In this document: in pieces, positions 21,990 through 34,225 of the stretch | Numbering within the stretch: position 1 is the stretch's first letter | Layout: each line of letters begins with the position of its first letter | NCBI GenBank assembly: GCA_029959195.1 | Contig: CP114125.1 | Location: forward strand, 372,001-436,000 | Direction: 5' to 3' | DNA length: 64,000 nt | Source: Dictyophora rubrovolvata | Lineage: Eukaryota > Basidiomycota > Agaricomycetes > Phallales > Phallaceae | Made by a program: the position numbers and the translations under genes | Notes under the pieces: model-generated | Told to the model about the DNA's origin: nothing | The model's input: only the letters and a program-made list of their open reading frames with translations | Database searches by the model: none

Positions 21990-23459
21990 AGGGGATTGCT
22001 GATGGCAAGACTAGATGCTAAAACAGTAATTCTTTCAAAAAAGATGAGAATGCTCGCATCGAGGCCACGAGGAGTCTTCCATCATGACGGGGGGATCTAT
22101 ACGACTATTTCCTGTCTCGTTGGAAGTGGTGAAACATGCTCCATTTCCGCTGGCCAGTGTGGACTCGAGATAACACTGGCAGCAACTTCTGAAACGAACT
22201 AAGATTTATTTATTATAGCCCTCGTAAATGATAAACGAAAGCGTATAGGAGGCCATCTCACCGTGAAGTATAGAGGATTGAAGACACCAGCCTGTTGTTT
22301 CGTGGCGACCGAGTAAGATATCTGACCAAGAGTCTACAGTTGTATTTAGTTTCGAAGTAGCTTGTTATGTGTAAATCATCTAATTGCGTGATTATTGCAG
22401 CACGGGGTATATGTTGGGATGGTGGGAGCCCTACAATTTTCGAGCAATTAAAAAGTAGTTCGTGAATTAACAAATTAAACTGATACCTCTCCGAATCCTA
22501 TCACTTTCACCGTCTTCCAAGGGTTTATAACCAACATGAGGCAGAAGATGTTCTCTCAAACGAAATGAAAGAATAAGACGGCGATCGTTATAAAATTGTG
22601 AAAAACACCGGATGAAGCAACACGAATACGGGAGACAGCCTGAGGGTTCTGTTCCTTTAGAGGAACGAGCTCTACAAATGCCGCTGGAATGACGGCAAAG
22701 AGATTATATCCCTATCTTGTAAGTGGAATATTCTCCCTGAAAATAATTTTTCAAGTGTTATAATGTATAACAATGGGAAAGTTACAATGAGGCTGTGACG
22801 GCGTGTCCGTATTCGTGCATTCCGGTGCAAATTAGTAATGCAAAAACTATGGGATAAACATGTGAAAGAGGAAGATTGAAGCCGGGAGTCTTGCAAAAAT
22901 TGGAATGTAAATAAAAACGTTCAACTAAACGTGTAATGGTGCCTACAAGTAGTCGTGGGTTTAAGATTTGGGTATCGTCAGCGGGACGAGAGGTAAAAGC
23001 TGCCAGTCCTCGTTTGACAAAAGTTGTTGATGATGATGTAGCCGAACTTCTAAGTACGAAAAACCGATAATATCGTCCGAACAGAAGAACCGCGGACCAC
23101 CAAAGCTCCCAACCGTAAACATTTGACCAGAAAAAGCTATGAGCTATTAGAAGCCTTAAATTTGGGTATTTCTTGAAAAACGATCTCGGCCCGTGGAATC
23201 ACTCGATGTGCTGGCCAACGTCGCTTCCGGTTTTTTTTTACCCTTTTCAACATACAAATTGGTCCAAAGTCGAAGTAAAAGGAATCCAGCAGGCTCGGTA
23301 CTGATGACGGAAGTGCCGATTTTCGCGTTCCACAAGGAGCCTTTTATTGGTACGTCTTCGGGTCTTGCCGCGGTAACAGGTAGAAAAGAAGGGCCATCTC
23401 AAATAGTAAATATAGAGCCAGAATACAACCACAGATCCGCAGAGCAGCAAGAAAGACAT
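21990..23459 (-). CDS. Site-2-protease-like membrane metalloprotease (M50)
   Basis: Likely relative of the intramembrane protease that releases SREBP-type transcription factors from the Golgi membrane. The minus-strand exons show a hydrophobic N-terminus (MSFLLLCGSVVVFWLYIYYL), a membrane stretch with LPLSHVYPIVFALLICTG, then MHEYGHAVTASL with the zinc-binding HExxH (about 22785-22830), and downstream FAVIPAAFVELVPLKEQNPQ and SRIRVASSGVFHNF, which matches the conserved region after the zinc site in S2P. A Cys-rich luminal patch (SGNGACFTTSNETG, SSWPRCEHS) lies near 22050-22150. The second conserved NxxPxxxLDG motif was not identified. Exon limits and the exact start and stop are uncertain, and frame problems mean it could be a decaying copy. 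Confidence 0.6.
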
Positions 23460-23886
23460 TGGAAAACTGTATCATAGAGGGTTTTACCTCGCTGTAAGCC
23501 TGTAATGTACTACGCATCTGATTACGTCATCGACATCGCATACTAAGTTGTGGCTATCAGCCACACATACTTCTTCTTGTCTTTCTATTAATCTCTTCCA
23601 CGTTTCTGAATCAATACATCGAAACTGCATCATGAAGATATTCGTATTGTCTGTTTTTTTGCACCAGCCAGCGGCGCAGTTACTTTACTTTCATCTGCCT
23701 CCGATCTCTCATCATTCTCGTTTTATCAGCGCCCTAGCCTCAGAGAATTCCTAGTATTCTTCACGAAAATTGTGGTTGAGCGGACAAAGCCGGGAAATAG
23801 ACAAAGTGTACAAGAGAATAGTTATGTCGCCCACATTTATATGTATGTAATCGAGGTGGTTCTGAGCAACTAGCTGGTTCGCCGAA

Positions 23887-24464
23887 ATGTCCGCTTTTCA
23901 TGTTGATGGTACGTATTTAATGTATTGATGTATCCTTTTCTTTGGTCTCTTTCAAAAGGTGTCATCGTTACTGATGAAGAATATCCTACTCGGCCTGCGT
24001 TGTCCCTCAATCATCTTATTCTACTCCATCATCAATTTCTTTTCCTCAGGTATGACAATCTATCCTCGCCTCTTATCCTTGTCTGATTCCTTATTTGTAA
24101 TGCAGATCGAAACCTATCTTTCAAAGTATCAAGATCCCAAGCAGGCCGATACTATTATGCGAGTACAGCAAGAGCTAGATGAGACAAAGATTGTCTTGGT
24201 AAGAACCCTTTCATTCTTCTCAACTCGTTTAGTACTGATTGCGTTTTTCTCACTTTTGCGAACATTCAATCAGCATAAAACTATCGAGTCCGTTTTGGAA
24301 CGTGGTGAGAAATTGGATAATCTAGTGGAGCGTTCGGCTTTGAGCGCTCAAAGCAAGATGTTTTATAAGACGGGGAAAAGCGTATGCTAATTTCTTTTTC
24401 CTGTCTTGTCCCTGACCCAATTGACTCATCCATCTAATAGCAAAACAGCTGCTGTAATATATGA
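23887..24464 (+). CDS. Ykt6-like R-SNARE with reduced longin domain
   Basis: Ykt6 is a lipid-anchored SNARE acting in ER-Golgi, vacuole and autophagosome fusion. The R-SNARE motif is well kept: [20 protein letters not shown] and [16 protein letters not shown], with the zero-layer Arg in VLERGEK, then [14 protein letters not shown] and the C-terminal QNSCCNI with two adjacent cysteines for palmitoylation and prenylation. In contrast the N-terminal longin domain is mostly missing: translation begins MSAFHVDG and reaches only [16 protein letters not shown] before the homology is lost, then resumes at [16 protein letters not shown] normal Ykt6 is about 200 residues; the recognisable part here is about 120. 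Either an exon has been missed upstream or this is a truncated second copy. Confidence 0.75.
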
Positions 24465-24694
24465 TTCCGGAGCCTGTCGCTGATCTTTCTTCTAACATGG
24501 CTCTACGTGATTCATTCAAAATTGCGGTTAGCCTAGTGCTGCGACTTGTCCACCGGGCATAAATTTAGTTCGACATGGCCGTTCATTTGGACGTGTTTTG
24601 CCACGTTGTTGACCCAACACAATAGGCCTCAATTAAAATAATAATGATCCATAGAATTTCAAGAATCCACGTAACAAGTCATAAAGAGTCATAT

Positions 24695-25604
24695 TTACTT
24701 CATTCCGCCAAGTTTTCTTAGGTGCGTGTTCCTAACGACCCGACCATCGTACTCAACACCTTCCTGCTCCGACAACGGTTTTCCATCTCCAATAGCAAGA
24801 GTTGTCAATGCCTTCGCCAAAGGCATAGTCCCGATGTGTAGCGATTTGACAAAGTTTCCGAGAAGAAAACCCATGGAAGACGAAAAGGCTCGTTTATGGA
24901 ACTTTTCCGGGTCTTGACGAAGATTGTTTCCTTGAGGATCTATAAATCCAGGCCTGACTGCATAAACGTTGAAAGACGACTCTGTGTTTAGAGCGAGCTC
25001 AAGAAGCTCTTTTTCCGTCTTCCCTTTGGTCTTGGCGAAAATTTGGGATGAGCGCTCAGTTTGGTCGGCCTGAATAGCAAACACATGGTTCTGTTCAGTG
25101 TGTTCACAAAACGAAAATGCTCACTTACACCTTCTCCGGAAACGTAAACAAAGGTGAAGGGTGATGTCGAAAAAGTTGAGAAAGCTCGGGCTGCTGCCAT
25201 GGTATAATCATATGTTATCTAAGTAATATGGTTATAAAGGGTCGAGCTGAAGAAAGAAGAGGGAGAGGTTACTTTGACATATTCTCTTTGGGTTTCATAC
25301 GCTTATCAGCAATAACACTCCTATGACGAAAAGCATGAATGACTACTTACTCCTTAGTAACCAAAGTCTGACTTATTCCTAGTGCCCAGATACAAGCAGT
25401 TGCACCTTTCAGCTGTTCTAGAAGGCTGACAGGGTATTCAGCAAAGTTCTCGTGAAGAATCACATGAACTTTGTCCTGTCCCTCTGCTTGAGCAACTGGC
25501 CTGCGTGAAAGCACGCTTATACGAGTGATTCTGGCTTCAGAAAGACAATATTTGAGAACTGCTGAGCCACAAGTTCCCGTTACTCCGGTGAGAATAATAT
25601 GCAT
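24695..25604 (-). CDS. NAD(P)-binding Rossmann protein, epimerase-like
   Basis: Atypical short-chain dehydrogenase of the NAD-dependent epimerase / HTATIP2-like type. The N-terminus MHIILTGVTGTCGSAVLKYC has the TGxTGxxG dinucleotide-binding loop. IWALGISQ follows the third strand. An exon containing MAAARAFSTF and FVYVSGEG (about 25140-25200) precedes KTKGKTEKELLELA, with the Lys expected to replace the Y-x-x-x-K position, then FNVYAVRPGFIDPQG. It ends LRKLGGMK at 24695. Three exons, about 240 residues. Such proteins may be oxidoreductases or redox-sensing regulators; the substrate is unknown. Confidence 0.8.
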
Positions 25605-27019
25605 GAAACTTCAGAGCTTCAGAGGTAAGAAGGAGGTGAAGATTGCGCGTCCGGCGTTAAGCGTTAGGGTGCACGATGCCCTCAACACCGGCTCCTTAAA
25701 TTAACCTTGCTCGGAGACGCACGCCGGACAGGGTCTAACTGAGACAGACTCCTTCAAAAACGTGAAAATGTTGATCATCAACCCACATCATTATGTCCTT
25801 CTCTGGATCTGAGTATGCACCGGTTCTGTTCAGTAGTATGAAATCCTCCGAATCAAGGACAAGACCCCACTACGTTTTATGGACAGTAAGTTCTACTATT
25901 TGACTGTCTTGCTATCGCTGTGCCGATCTGACAGGCGACTGGCCGGTAATGTTTAGTCTTATCGACTCACAAACCGGAGCGCCTTCCCAAATCTTTCGGA
26001 TGTCCGATTCTTTATTCTCTTATCTGAACAAGGATTGTCCTGTGAATCATGAAAGTGGATATATGTATAGAGCCGGATAGTACCGCCGTCGAGAAAAAAA
26101 CAAGATTTGGTATTTTTGTTGAACTCCTCTTATGATTAATTCATGCTCAAAAAACTAGCACCAGCCTTTGATCTCAGCCCTTGTACCTCGCTGCGTCTAT
26201 TGCCCATTCCGTAGGAGTACCTTACTGAATTACCTCTCTGGCTTAAGGGCGCCGCGGTCGATCAGTTCACCCCGCCCACGAGTCTGAGGCGAGCAGAATA
26301 ACTCAAGGTCGCCGCGGTGCAGTCTCGAAAGTTTTTTACGCAACTATTTGTAGAACTCTGTAAGATTGAACATTGATTCCAGCGCTCACGAAACTCAGCT
26401 TACAGGATTGGCATCGAAGGGTAGATTCACTATTTAAATAAGTATTAAAACCTCGATTTAGCTCTCATGAGAGACCTTTTAGTACTGCGATTTGCTTGAT
26501 CCCGGCGGTATAGATGTCCAGGGCTAAGGCTATTCTTAATTTTCGATATTATTACGGTCAGGCAATCTTGACGTGTGCCAATTGCTGGGTTTTCAAATTT
26601 CAAAGATCGACCACGACAGCACTAATCTCGGACAATTCCTCCGGTATAGATAGCTATTACTCGACCACACTAAAGAAAAAGATCGCCTTCAACCGTGACG
26701 CTGCCCGAGGAAGATCTGCCCCTGGCATACAATTCTTCAGGATATTCTTAACCTCCGGCAGATCTCAAGGGTATGAGAACGGCACTCCCAATCGCCAATG
26801 CTCTCAATTTCGACCAAAGGTTTTGAGACGATCGAGCCCTGCTTCTAAGCTCAGCCAATGCAGTTTCACAGTACCTGCTTTTGGCGGTGCATTCAACATG
26901 CTGTCTTTCCTACACAACATTGAAATGAGTGTCGAACCTTCGTACATTGTCAGCGTCGAATCCAGGATAGTTTAATATCAATTTATGCGTGTAAACTTGA
27001 CTAACCGTCCAACACTTCC
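25605..27019. other. Intergenic, no gene recognised
   Basis: Contains the promoter of the epimerase-like gene with a 10-bp inverted pair (GTCCGGCGT near 25648 and its complement near 25722). Further on there are AT-rich spacer and two GCCGCGGT motifs (near 26254 and 26312). A 153-codon plus-strand ORF at 26514-26975 has no recognisable motif and is probably chance. Confidence 0.5.
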
Positions 27020-29768
27020 TCAGTGTAATTCTGCGGATACCACAGTAATATTGGGAGGAAATAGCGCTTGATCGGTGGGACAAATGACGCCATTATCAGG
27101 CAGCTGTTCGTTGTACATGAACAAATTGGGCTCAGAACATCAACTAACTCGAAACTTACAGTTCCATTGAAGAAATAGTCCCTGACGATAGATTGAGTGC
27201 AGTCAGAATTCATCGCAATAGAAGTATGCTGTTATTGTAGCCATCATACAGGTCGTTCCATCGAAACCGTAGAAAAACGCTTACTCCAAAACCGTCCTGT
27301 TCAGCTAAGCGAGCACTTGATCCGAGTAGATTGGCGATCTTTTGGGCGCCAATGAATGGTGTAACGGGATCGGCCTTGGTTGGAGTAGTCAGAGCTAAAT
27401 GCTTCAAAAGAGCACGACTCCAACAACTTACTTTGTTCCCTATGACAAGAATAGGGAACGCTAATTCATGATTAAAAGGCCCCATAAACCTCTCGGAAGC
27501 ACGTATAGGGAATCAATGGCAGAAGGATGGAGGCTAGATAATCATGGGACTGTTCCAGAACACAGTATCAGCACGCATTTCATGAACAGAGTACCTGATT
27601 AACCAAGACTTCGCCGACTAAAACAAGTGCATTGTCGAGTTAAATCAAGCAAAAAGAACACACTTCTTTTTGAATAACCTACAGACGGGAGAAATCTGCT
27701 GAGTCACGTTAACCAGAACTTCGAAAAGAAGCTGGGTGGTAATTTCGGGCTGGTCAACACTATCTACACAAGTGATAGCAAGTTCACTATCAAGGCTGAT
27801 TTGTTACCTCCCCAAAAATAATAAAAGCTGAGGATGACTGGCCTGATAAATGAGGCTACAGTCGGATCTATAATTGTATCGGAACTAGGTGGTATGCCTC
27901 TTTTCGAGAATGATCTTCGGCGACTTGGTGAGGTCGACATGAGGGATGAGGCTTCAGCTTCTAAAGCCGATGCGAATAGCTCTATTTCCGGAATACCGGT
28001 ACTAAACCAGAGAGTTGGGAAAAACATAAGAGAATCTGGTATCCCTTTTTTAAACCAGTATTTAAGTGCTAAATAACTCGCGCCATACCTCTACCCTCAA
28101 AAGATGTCACATTGTTTAATCCCTATTATACGCAGTCTACGAAAAAAGAAGGTCGTCAGGGAAGGGCAGACGAACAAGTTTATGAATATCAAGAGAAACC
28201 CACGTCAATTAAATTCAGGAATTGAGAAAATATCTCCGGTCCAGTGGAATCAGCTTGTGCAATAGAACAATTGGCGGGACCGGCTTCGGCGCAATTCTCA
28301 GCGAAACCCTGCAACGCTGCTTCTGCATCGTTCAAAGTAACTGAGGGAAACATCATGTGAGAAGGAGTAAGACAATGCAATGCTATGAAAGACCTGATGT
28401 AAGTACGGACCGAGCCAAAATACTAAATGTGCTTACAGCGACTGTAGGTTCCGTGGCCCAACTATAATCCCTAAGCTGAGAAGTTCAACGCTTTCGAGGG
28501 TTGACATACCGTACGACATCAACAACTCCATCCAGGATGACCCGACCAACACGCTTTCAGTTCCCACGGAGATGAGATTTCAGACAACGTTCAAGAAACT
28601 ATTAGCACTACATACCTGAGGAAACACTGTATAAACGTAATTTTAAAAATTGTCTCATGAAGCGTTAAAGGAGACATACAGTTTACGAAATAATTCCCGA
28701 TTATTGCTCCGTAGCTAGTGGCCGACTCGGAAGGTGATAAAAAGGTAATCTCTCGAGGAGAAAAATCGAACCTGAAACCCCAGAAGTTCAATGGGCTACC
28801 AGGTTCTTCAATACAATCCCAAATAGACGCCATATCTTCAACCGTTGAAGTCTATTCGTCGTTTCAGTTTTGTCATATATGTATGCACTTCAGGATGAAT
28901 TTACCGTTCCGACATATTGCAGGAAGTCGCCATTAGCTTCCAAACATTTTTGACCAGTTTTTACAATAATGTCATCTGTCTGGGGAACTTTGGAGAAAAA
29001 AGAGATCAAATCATCTTCGTTTGTAAAGTTGCCAAAAGCCTCGACGCCGTTGTTGATTATGCTATCTCCGAAAAAGTCTTGGAAGGATTCGGCGGTTGAA
29101 AAGCCACAAGTGTTAAGAGGTCTAGAAAATCATTATGAGAAGGATTTATTCAACGATCATAAAAAGAATTCTAACCTCGAATGGTTGACTCCACGGGGAT
29201 CCCAACCTTAAAAAAATTGGGATGTTTGTCATTCAGGTTCTTTCTGATAGAAAAAGAAGACTACTAAGAATGTCAAATTTCCCATCCGTCATATTGCTGA
29301 TTAGATCTCCAGCGCGTGAAATAAGAAAGTCTACACCACTACTTCCTGGACCGCCTATTCAAAAGGTAAACAGGTACGTCCCTGAGACTGGATGGAGAAG
29401 TTCCAAATATCTACCGGGATTCATCAAAATAGATCCCTGGCGACTGGGACTCTGGCTTTTGAGACGGGCTAGTGCTAAGGTGGCATTTCCTTTATGGGGA
29501 TTTTTATAATCTAACGGAGCCTGATAGGAAATTGAGACAAGACGTGTTATCACAAAGGAGATCATTTACACTGAATGAGGCGCAGTCGAAGTGCATGGCG
29601 TCTGGACAAGGACTATGGGTGAGATGCATTGTTTCTTCGCATAACGAATATGTAAGCTCAATAATGGAAAGACAAAAAAACACTGACTTGCGGTTTTGTG
29701 GGTGTCGCGATGACCTTGTGAGAGATGATAAATCCTCCAACAAAGAATGCTTTAAAAAACGTCAACAT
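27020..29768 (-). CDS. Secreted S33/TAP-like alpha/beta-hydrolase
   Basis: Serine hydrolase related to bacterial tripeptidyl aminopeptidases; fungal members are secreted peptidases or esterases. The start MLTFFKAFFVGGFIISHKVIA is a signal peptide (29768). Many short introns follow. Landmarks: QAPLDYKNPHKGNATLALAR, then RQGSILMNPGRYLE where the family has NPGGPG; STAESFQDFFGDSI; MASIWDCIEEPG; FAENCAEAGPANC; SELAITCVDSVD; and the C-terminal TAP region PFNHELAFPILVIGN, KADPVTPFIGAQKIANLL, CTQSIVRDYFFNGT and LPDNGVICPTDQALFPP. The GxSxG nucleophile (probably SYGAIIG near 28700) fits SESATSYGAIIG. Exon borders are approximate, and the loss of the GG in NPGGPG may reflect an intron or decay. A TATAAAAG box lies 63-70 bp upstream. 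Confidence 0.78.
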
Positions 29769-29830
29769 GGTTAAATGAAGGTTTAAAAGAAATAGAAGTT
29801 AAGAGACGTCGAAGAAAAAGAACGGTTGCT

Positions 29831-29838
29831 CTTTTATA
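29831..29838 (-). promoter_or_regulatory. TATA box of the S33-like hydrolase gene
   Basis: TATAAAAG on the minus strand, 63-70 bp upstream of the ATG at 29768, a usual distance for fungal genes. Confidence 0.55.
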
Positions 29839-29839
29839 T

Positions 29840-32139
29840 CGAGCTGAGAGATTTATGGATCAAATCGCCGTCAGGAAGAGTCAGGAGTAAAAATCATTTA
29901 TTGTTCGTCGCACTTTACGACGTACTTCAGAGTGATGAGTTATTAAAAAGCATGTACTCAGCCAAGTGCAACTTGAACGGTATAAGCGATAGCCCAGCTT
30001 CACAGAAATTTCTCTGCAATTAGTTCCCGCAGCAAGGCCGCAGCGGTGATGGCCGATGGTTCCAAAGGAAACTTCTGACCTAACTACTAGTGTCATACGT
30101 AGCCCAGGAGTTGCACCCGCGGTTATCAAACTCTTCGGAGGGAGTATGTGACCTATCAAAGTTTAAAGCGAATAACTACTATTGTATCATGGTTCAGTGA
30201 ATTGCGACCCGTGAACTTGAATGATTCCTAAATGCTTTGAGGTGTTTGGAACAAACCAAGATTTTGATTCAAAGGGACAAGGTGCGCTGCGAATTTTTGA
30301 CTGAAGTCTTGAGTAATAATTGCCTTGAAATCGCGTGCATCCGTCGGGGTGAGAGAGAGTAACTTAAAAGTACAACGGCATACTGTGACATGTGACATGT
30401 GACATGTGACATGATGTAGCGTCCAAAACTAAACGTAAACAACGCCAAACAAATGATGATGACTAGTTGGTCCAGTTAAGACCCTCGAAATTATGTTATG
30501 TCTCGTGAGGATTAAAACGAAACAATTTTGAGCGGCGTCATACGTACACCAGCGGCGAGGCCCAGACCCCGTTTTACTGTGGAAAGCAACTGGAAAGTTA
30601 ACATTCTCTGGGTCACCAGTGGTACTGACGCCGACTTGAAAGAAATTACAATCTTGCTCGTTATCGTACCTGGCATTGAGGACCAGGGGTGGCAAAGCTT
30701 TGCGCTTACGTATCGACGATGCATTTTGAAGTGTATAAATGCCGTTGTACATCATACATGTACGTGTATACGGCGGCGTACGCACATCGGTACCTTCTGA
30801 ATTCCAACTGAAGATATATCATATTAGTAAATAGCAACTGTGCAGTGTGGAACTTCCCTCTAGAACATTCAGATAACCCTGAAAAACGAACACATGCAAG
30901 TACGTACGGTGGAAGAACCATGGTCAAACAGCCAAACAGATGCGATGACCCGGGCCAAATGTACCTGTTTCCCGTCTTGCAGTCTACCCTGTTTACCTCG
31001 TGTAACTTTTAGCCGTCTACAAAGGGATAGAAGTTTTATTCCCCCAAGTCCCCCTTTCAAGCACCCTCCCAATGCTTGCCGTGCTATATTCACAGTCTAC
31101 TATTACGAGCCAAGCTTTTCTAAGCGGTTGATTATCTACGATTCTCAGTTCACCCAGGTTCACCCGCAGTAACTAAGCGAGAGGAATGCTGCCATCTCCG
31201 TTACTATAGGGTCAACCAAATTCGGACTAAGGACGTCAAGGGCGGAGTGACGACATTCGTTTACGGGTCCTTTCAGGTCCCTTCGTGGCATACGATCGTC
31301 TGGACTGCGAGCGCTGACGGTAATCTCACGCCGTGCGAAGTCAATATACAACAATACCTCGTGAATTTCCTCTGGACTTTTGCAATCATCCCATGGTTTT
31401 TATTTCCGTGTTCCCGTCGATTGTAGTCTTCATATTATCAACTTGAAGAACAACTGAAATTTCGTGAGTTGTAAGTAACACCGTGAATCGTGAATGTTAA
31501 GTATCTCAGTGACAATCTTGGTCAGGGTTGAAATGCTGTAATGCACCTGGTACCTCATAGTCACTTTCCGCAGGGAGATCCGCTAGCCCGCTAGTATATC
31601 TTAATTTAAAAACATGTGGTGAGGAGTAAACCACGACGAACCACATGATTGGAGCTTTTTTTAGAAAAATTCCACGCTCGCCGTTGTTCATCAAGTTTTT
31701 TGCAAGAAACAGAGATCAGTACACTGCACTCTTTCATTTTGATTCGGAAATATAACCGTAAGTTACGAAAGTACCATAAACCCTTGAACTGAAGCCTGGT
31801 ATCTTTTTCAGATATCTAGTTTTTCAATATATTAATGCGGGGGTGCAATTAACGCTCAAGGAACAAATTCTCATGCGACCCTGCACGATAAAGCAAAAAC
31901 AACCGTGATCTGCCATGAAGCATTTAAGGGATAATCAGCTTATAGATTTCGGAAACGTGGCCGTGGAACGTGGTTAATATACATATCAACTCCCGTTAAT
32001 GGGGAGATATTTTGGACTATGGTAACAAACTATTTAATGGCATGGTCTGGGGGGTTTATTCTTCACCTCCTCACCCCTCCATCGCATTGAAGAGTGTTTG
32101 TAATTGATTCTATCAATTCTCACCTCTAACGTCGACGCC
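29840..32139. other. Intergenic, no gene recognised
   Basis: No coherent gene on either strand. A short tandem repeat of the 8-mer GTGACATG (about four copies) occupies about 30387-30414. ORFs of 60-118 codons near 30.4-31.4 kb lack motifs and overlap one another on both strands. Confidence 0.45.
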
Positions 32140-32353
32140 ATGAAATTCTACTCTTTCATCGCTATCCTCACTGCCGCTTTCATGGCTGGAGTGGCTTCAG
32201 CTGCACCAATCGAATCCTCCGGTTCGGCTGCACCAGACGCAGGGTATGTTACTACATTCAATTAACCTTCATCTGTAGGACGGATTGTCTGACTGGTGTC
32301 ATGTCGCCAGGTCTCAATGCCACGATGGTGGGTCCTGCGTAGGCGTTGCGTAA
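32140..32353 (+). CDS. Small secreted cysteine-containing peptide
   Basis: Exon 1 (32140-32243) encodes the signal peptide MKFYSFIAILTAAFMAGVAS with a clear Ala-rich cleavage region before APIESSGSAAPDAG. After a 67-nt GT-AG intron, exon 2 (from 32311) continues GSQCHDGGSCVGVA to a stop at 32353, giving about 48 residues with two cysteines. A further intron with donor GTAAGA just before that stop could extend the peptide, so the end is uncertain. This is the layout of fungal small secreted proteins, but I recognise no family. The long AT-rich 3' flank (32.4-33.4 kb) has no gene. Confidence 0.55.
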
Positions 32354-32359
32354 GATAAA

Positions 32360-33500
32360 CGTCAATGGGATCCAGATTGTCTGGTAAGCCCGAATCATCC
32401 TTCTGCATATGAAATCTCACGCACCCCCAGTTATCTCGCTTTATGCATTTATTAATTACTATGTTCATGGTTACTCTTCACATGCTTCACAGCTGTTATA
32501 TTGTATGGTGATTATGGTTATTTGAATTAATTTTAGAAAAAAAAAACTTTGATATCGTCCTACATATATAGATGATTAAGATGTCAATGCATAACCATAT
32601 TACAGCGATTCGGGGTGATTTCAGTTTTAGCATAGTTGATAACCGGTAATTCCTTCAAGTTGTAGCCTCGATTTATTTGGCAGCCCCGGGTGGAGTACTA
32701 CTCATTGACACAGAGGTGTTATCAAATGAACTTTCATCATCCTTAGTAAGGAGCCAACTTCAACCAAGTCAGAAGTGCTATAGCCATAGTTAAATTGAAA
32801 GATGTGCGCAAGCTCGGAACTCATACATCTCTCTGGGTTTTCTACGAACGATAACGAATAAGATGATAGACACTCATTTCTAAGTTCTGCCCGCGCGACC
32901 ATAGATGAACAAAGTTCATCTTAGCTTAGTCCCCATACTACTCACGCCCTCGTACGTTTATTTTGACATCAAAGTCATCGTAATGATAGTCTGACGTCAG
33001 CCCTCTTTTTTCTTTATTTGGTAACAAGATCGGGTTTAATTAGTCTTTTCCACTTTATTTCGATTGGGTAGAATGAGCCTTTTCATACGAGGAGACGGTA
33101 CTACACTAGGTCTAACCCAAAAGGCCAATGTGACATTCTCACTTTGGACAAAGCCCGGAATATGCCTCGGCTCAGCAGTGAGCTAGTGAGCGCTTGAGCC
33201 GGTCACGCGCCTCACGTTACTCTTCCAGATATTTCCAAAGCCCCTCTTGTCAGCTTCAGCATCGTCTCTAGAACATGCTGAGTAAAATTAAAGATACTTA
33301 CTCAGATTCCGGTTTTCAGTTTTGTGAGTCTCTACACTTTTTGCGCATGCAGTGGGATTAACTGAATAGTCTGACCTGGCAACCTAGGTTCGCATTTTAA
33401 TTTTTAAAAAGTAACGTTTTCGGGAAGCTGAGCAATTAAGACCTTTATATGATGCTAATGGAACATTCTCGAGATGGATGACACGTTGGAGATTCGGGAT
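32360..33500. other. Intergenic, no gene recognised
   Basis: AT-rich spacer between the small secreted peptide and the HSP20 locus. Only short ORFs without motifs. Confidence 0.45.
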
Positions 33501-33542
33501 GGAAAGGTGGAAAGACGAGGAAGCATTGTTTCGGCATCCGCC

Positions 33543-33556
33543 GGAACCTTCTAGAC
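33543..33556 (+). promoter_or_regulatory. Heat-shock element of the 33.7-kb HSP20 locus
   Basis: GGAACCTTCTAGAC gives three alternating units (GAA-nn-TTC-nn-GA) of the heat-shock factor site. A TATAAAAA box follows about 30 bp downstream, then the ATG at 33673. The same arrangement is found before the whole copy at 60.7 kb. Confidence 0.7.
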
Positions 33557-33672
33557 GACCCCGGATTCATGACCTTCAAGAATTTGTATAAAAAAAGGCT
33601 CAAGATGGTTGGTGGAACGACAATAATACCAGCTAAACATCATCAGCATACACTTCTCTGAATCTTTAAACA

Positions 33673-34225
33673 ATGTCCTTCGTACTCTATAATGACCAAT
33701 TTTTCGACGAATTCGATAAACTTCGACGCTCGCCTTGGGGACAATCGTGCGTCGAACAATGGTCAACTTCAAAAACAAAATACCATTTTAAGACCGAGGT
33801 AAACTTCTTTATTTCGAAACAGATATAAATTTCTGACTTGTCCATGATATAGAATGGACATCCATGAATCTAAAGAACGTAATGAATTAACGGCTACTTT
33901 CGAATTACCCGGGATGAAAAAAGAAGACGTCTCCATTGAAATTCAGTCGAATCCTCTTACGATCTCAGGACGTAGCAGTTTATCCGACGAACTCGAAGAG
34001 GACGGTTATAATGTTCGTGAAAGACGATATGGTGGTTTTTCACGGACAATTCCACTCCCTCAAGGAATAAAGGTATGGTCAAGTCTTGCATTGGTAGAAA
34101 CCTGAGGACTAAAATATGTGACGTAGCCTGAAGATATTAGAGCGACTTTGGCTGACGGTATCCTTACGGTCAAACTCCCGCGGGATACATCTGAACAAGC
34201 TCCAAAGAAAATAACTATTATGTAA
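33673..34225 (+). pseudogene. HSP20 small heat-shock protein, probably damaged first exon
   Basis: Exons 2 and 3 encode a sound alpha-crystallin domain: MDIHESKERNELTATFELPG, KKEDVSIEI, RERRYGGFSRTIPLPQGIK, then after an intron PEDIRATLADGILTVKLP and the C-terminus APKKITIM. Compared with the whole copy at 60.7 kb, exon 1 lacks about 11 bp after FDKL, so the normal ATG (33673) reads out of frame and meets a stop soon after the splice. The methionine at 33854 could still start an 117-residue protein lacking the N-terminal arm, which in this family drives oligomer assembly. The promoter with heat-shock element is retained. Confidence 0.75.

Noticed and set aside
26514-26975. 153-codon plus-strand ORF
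   Set aside because: No motif, no intron signals and mixed composition; the length is compatible with chance in this GC range.
27834-28076. 80-codon plus-strand ORF with a conserved counterpart near 15.6 kb
   Set aside because: The similarity comes from the minus-strand S33-like hydrolase and its relic; the plus-strand frame is a shadow.
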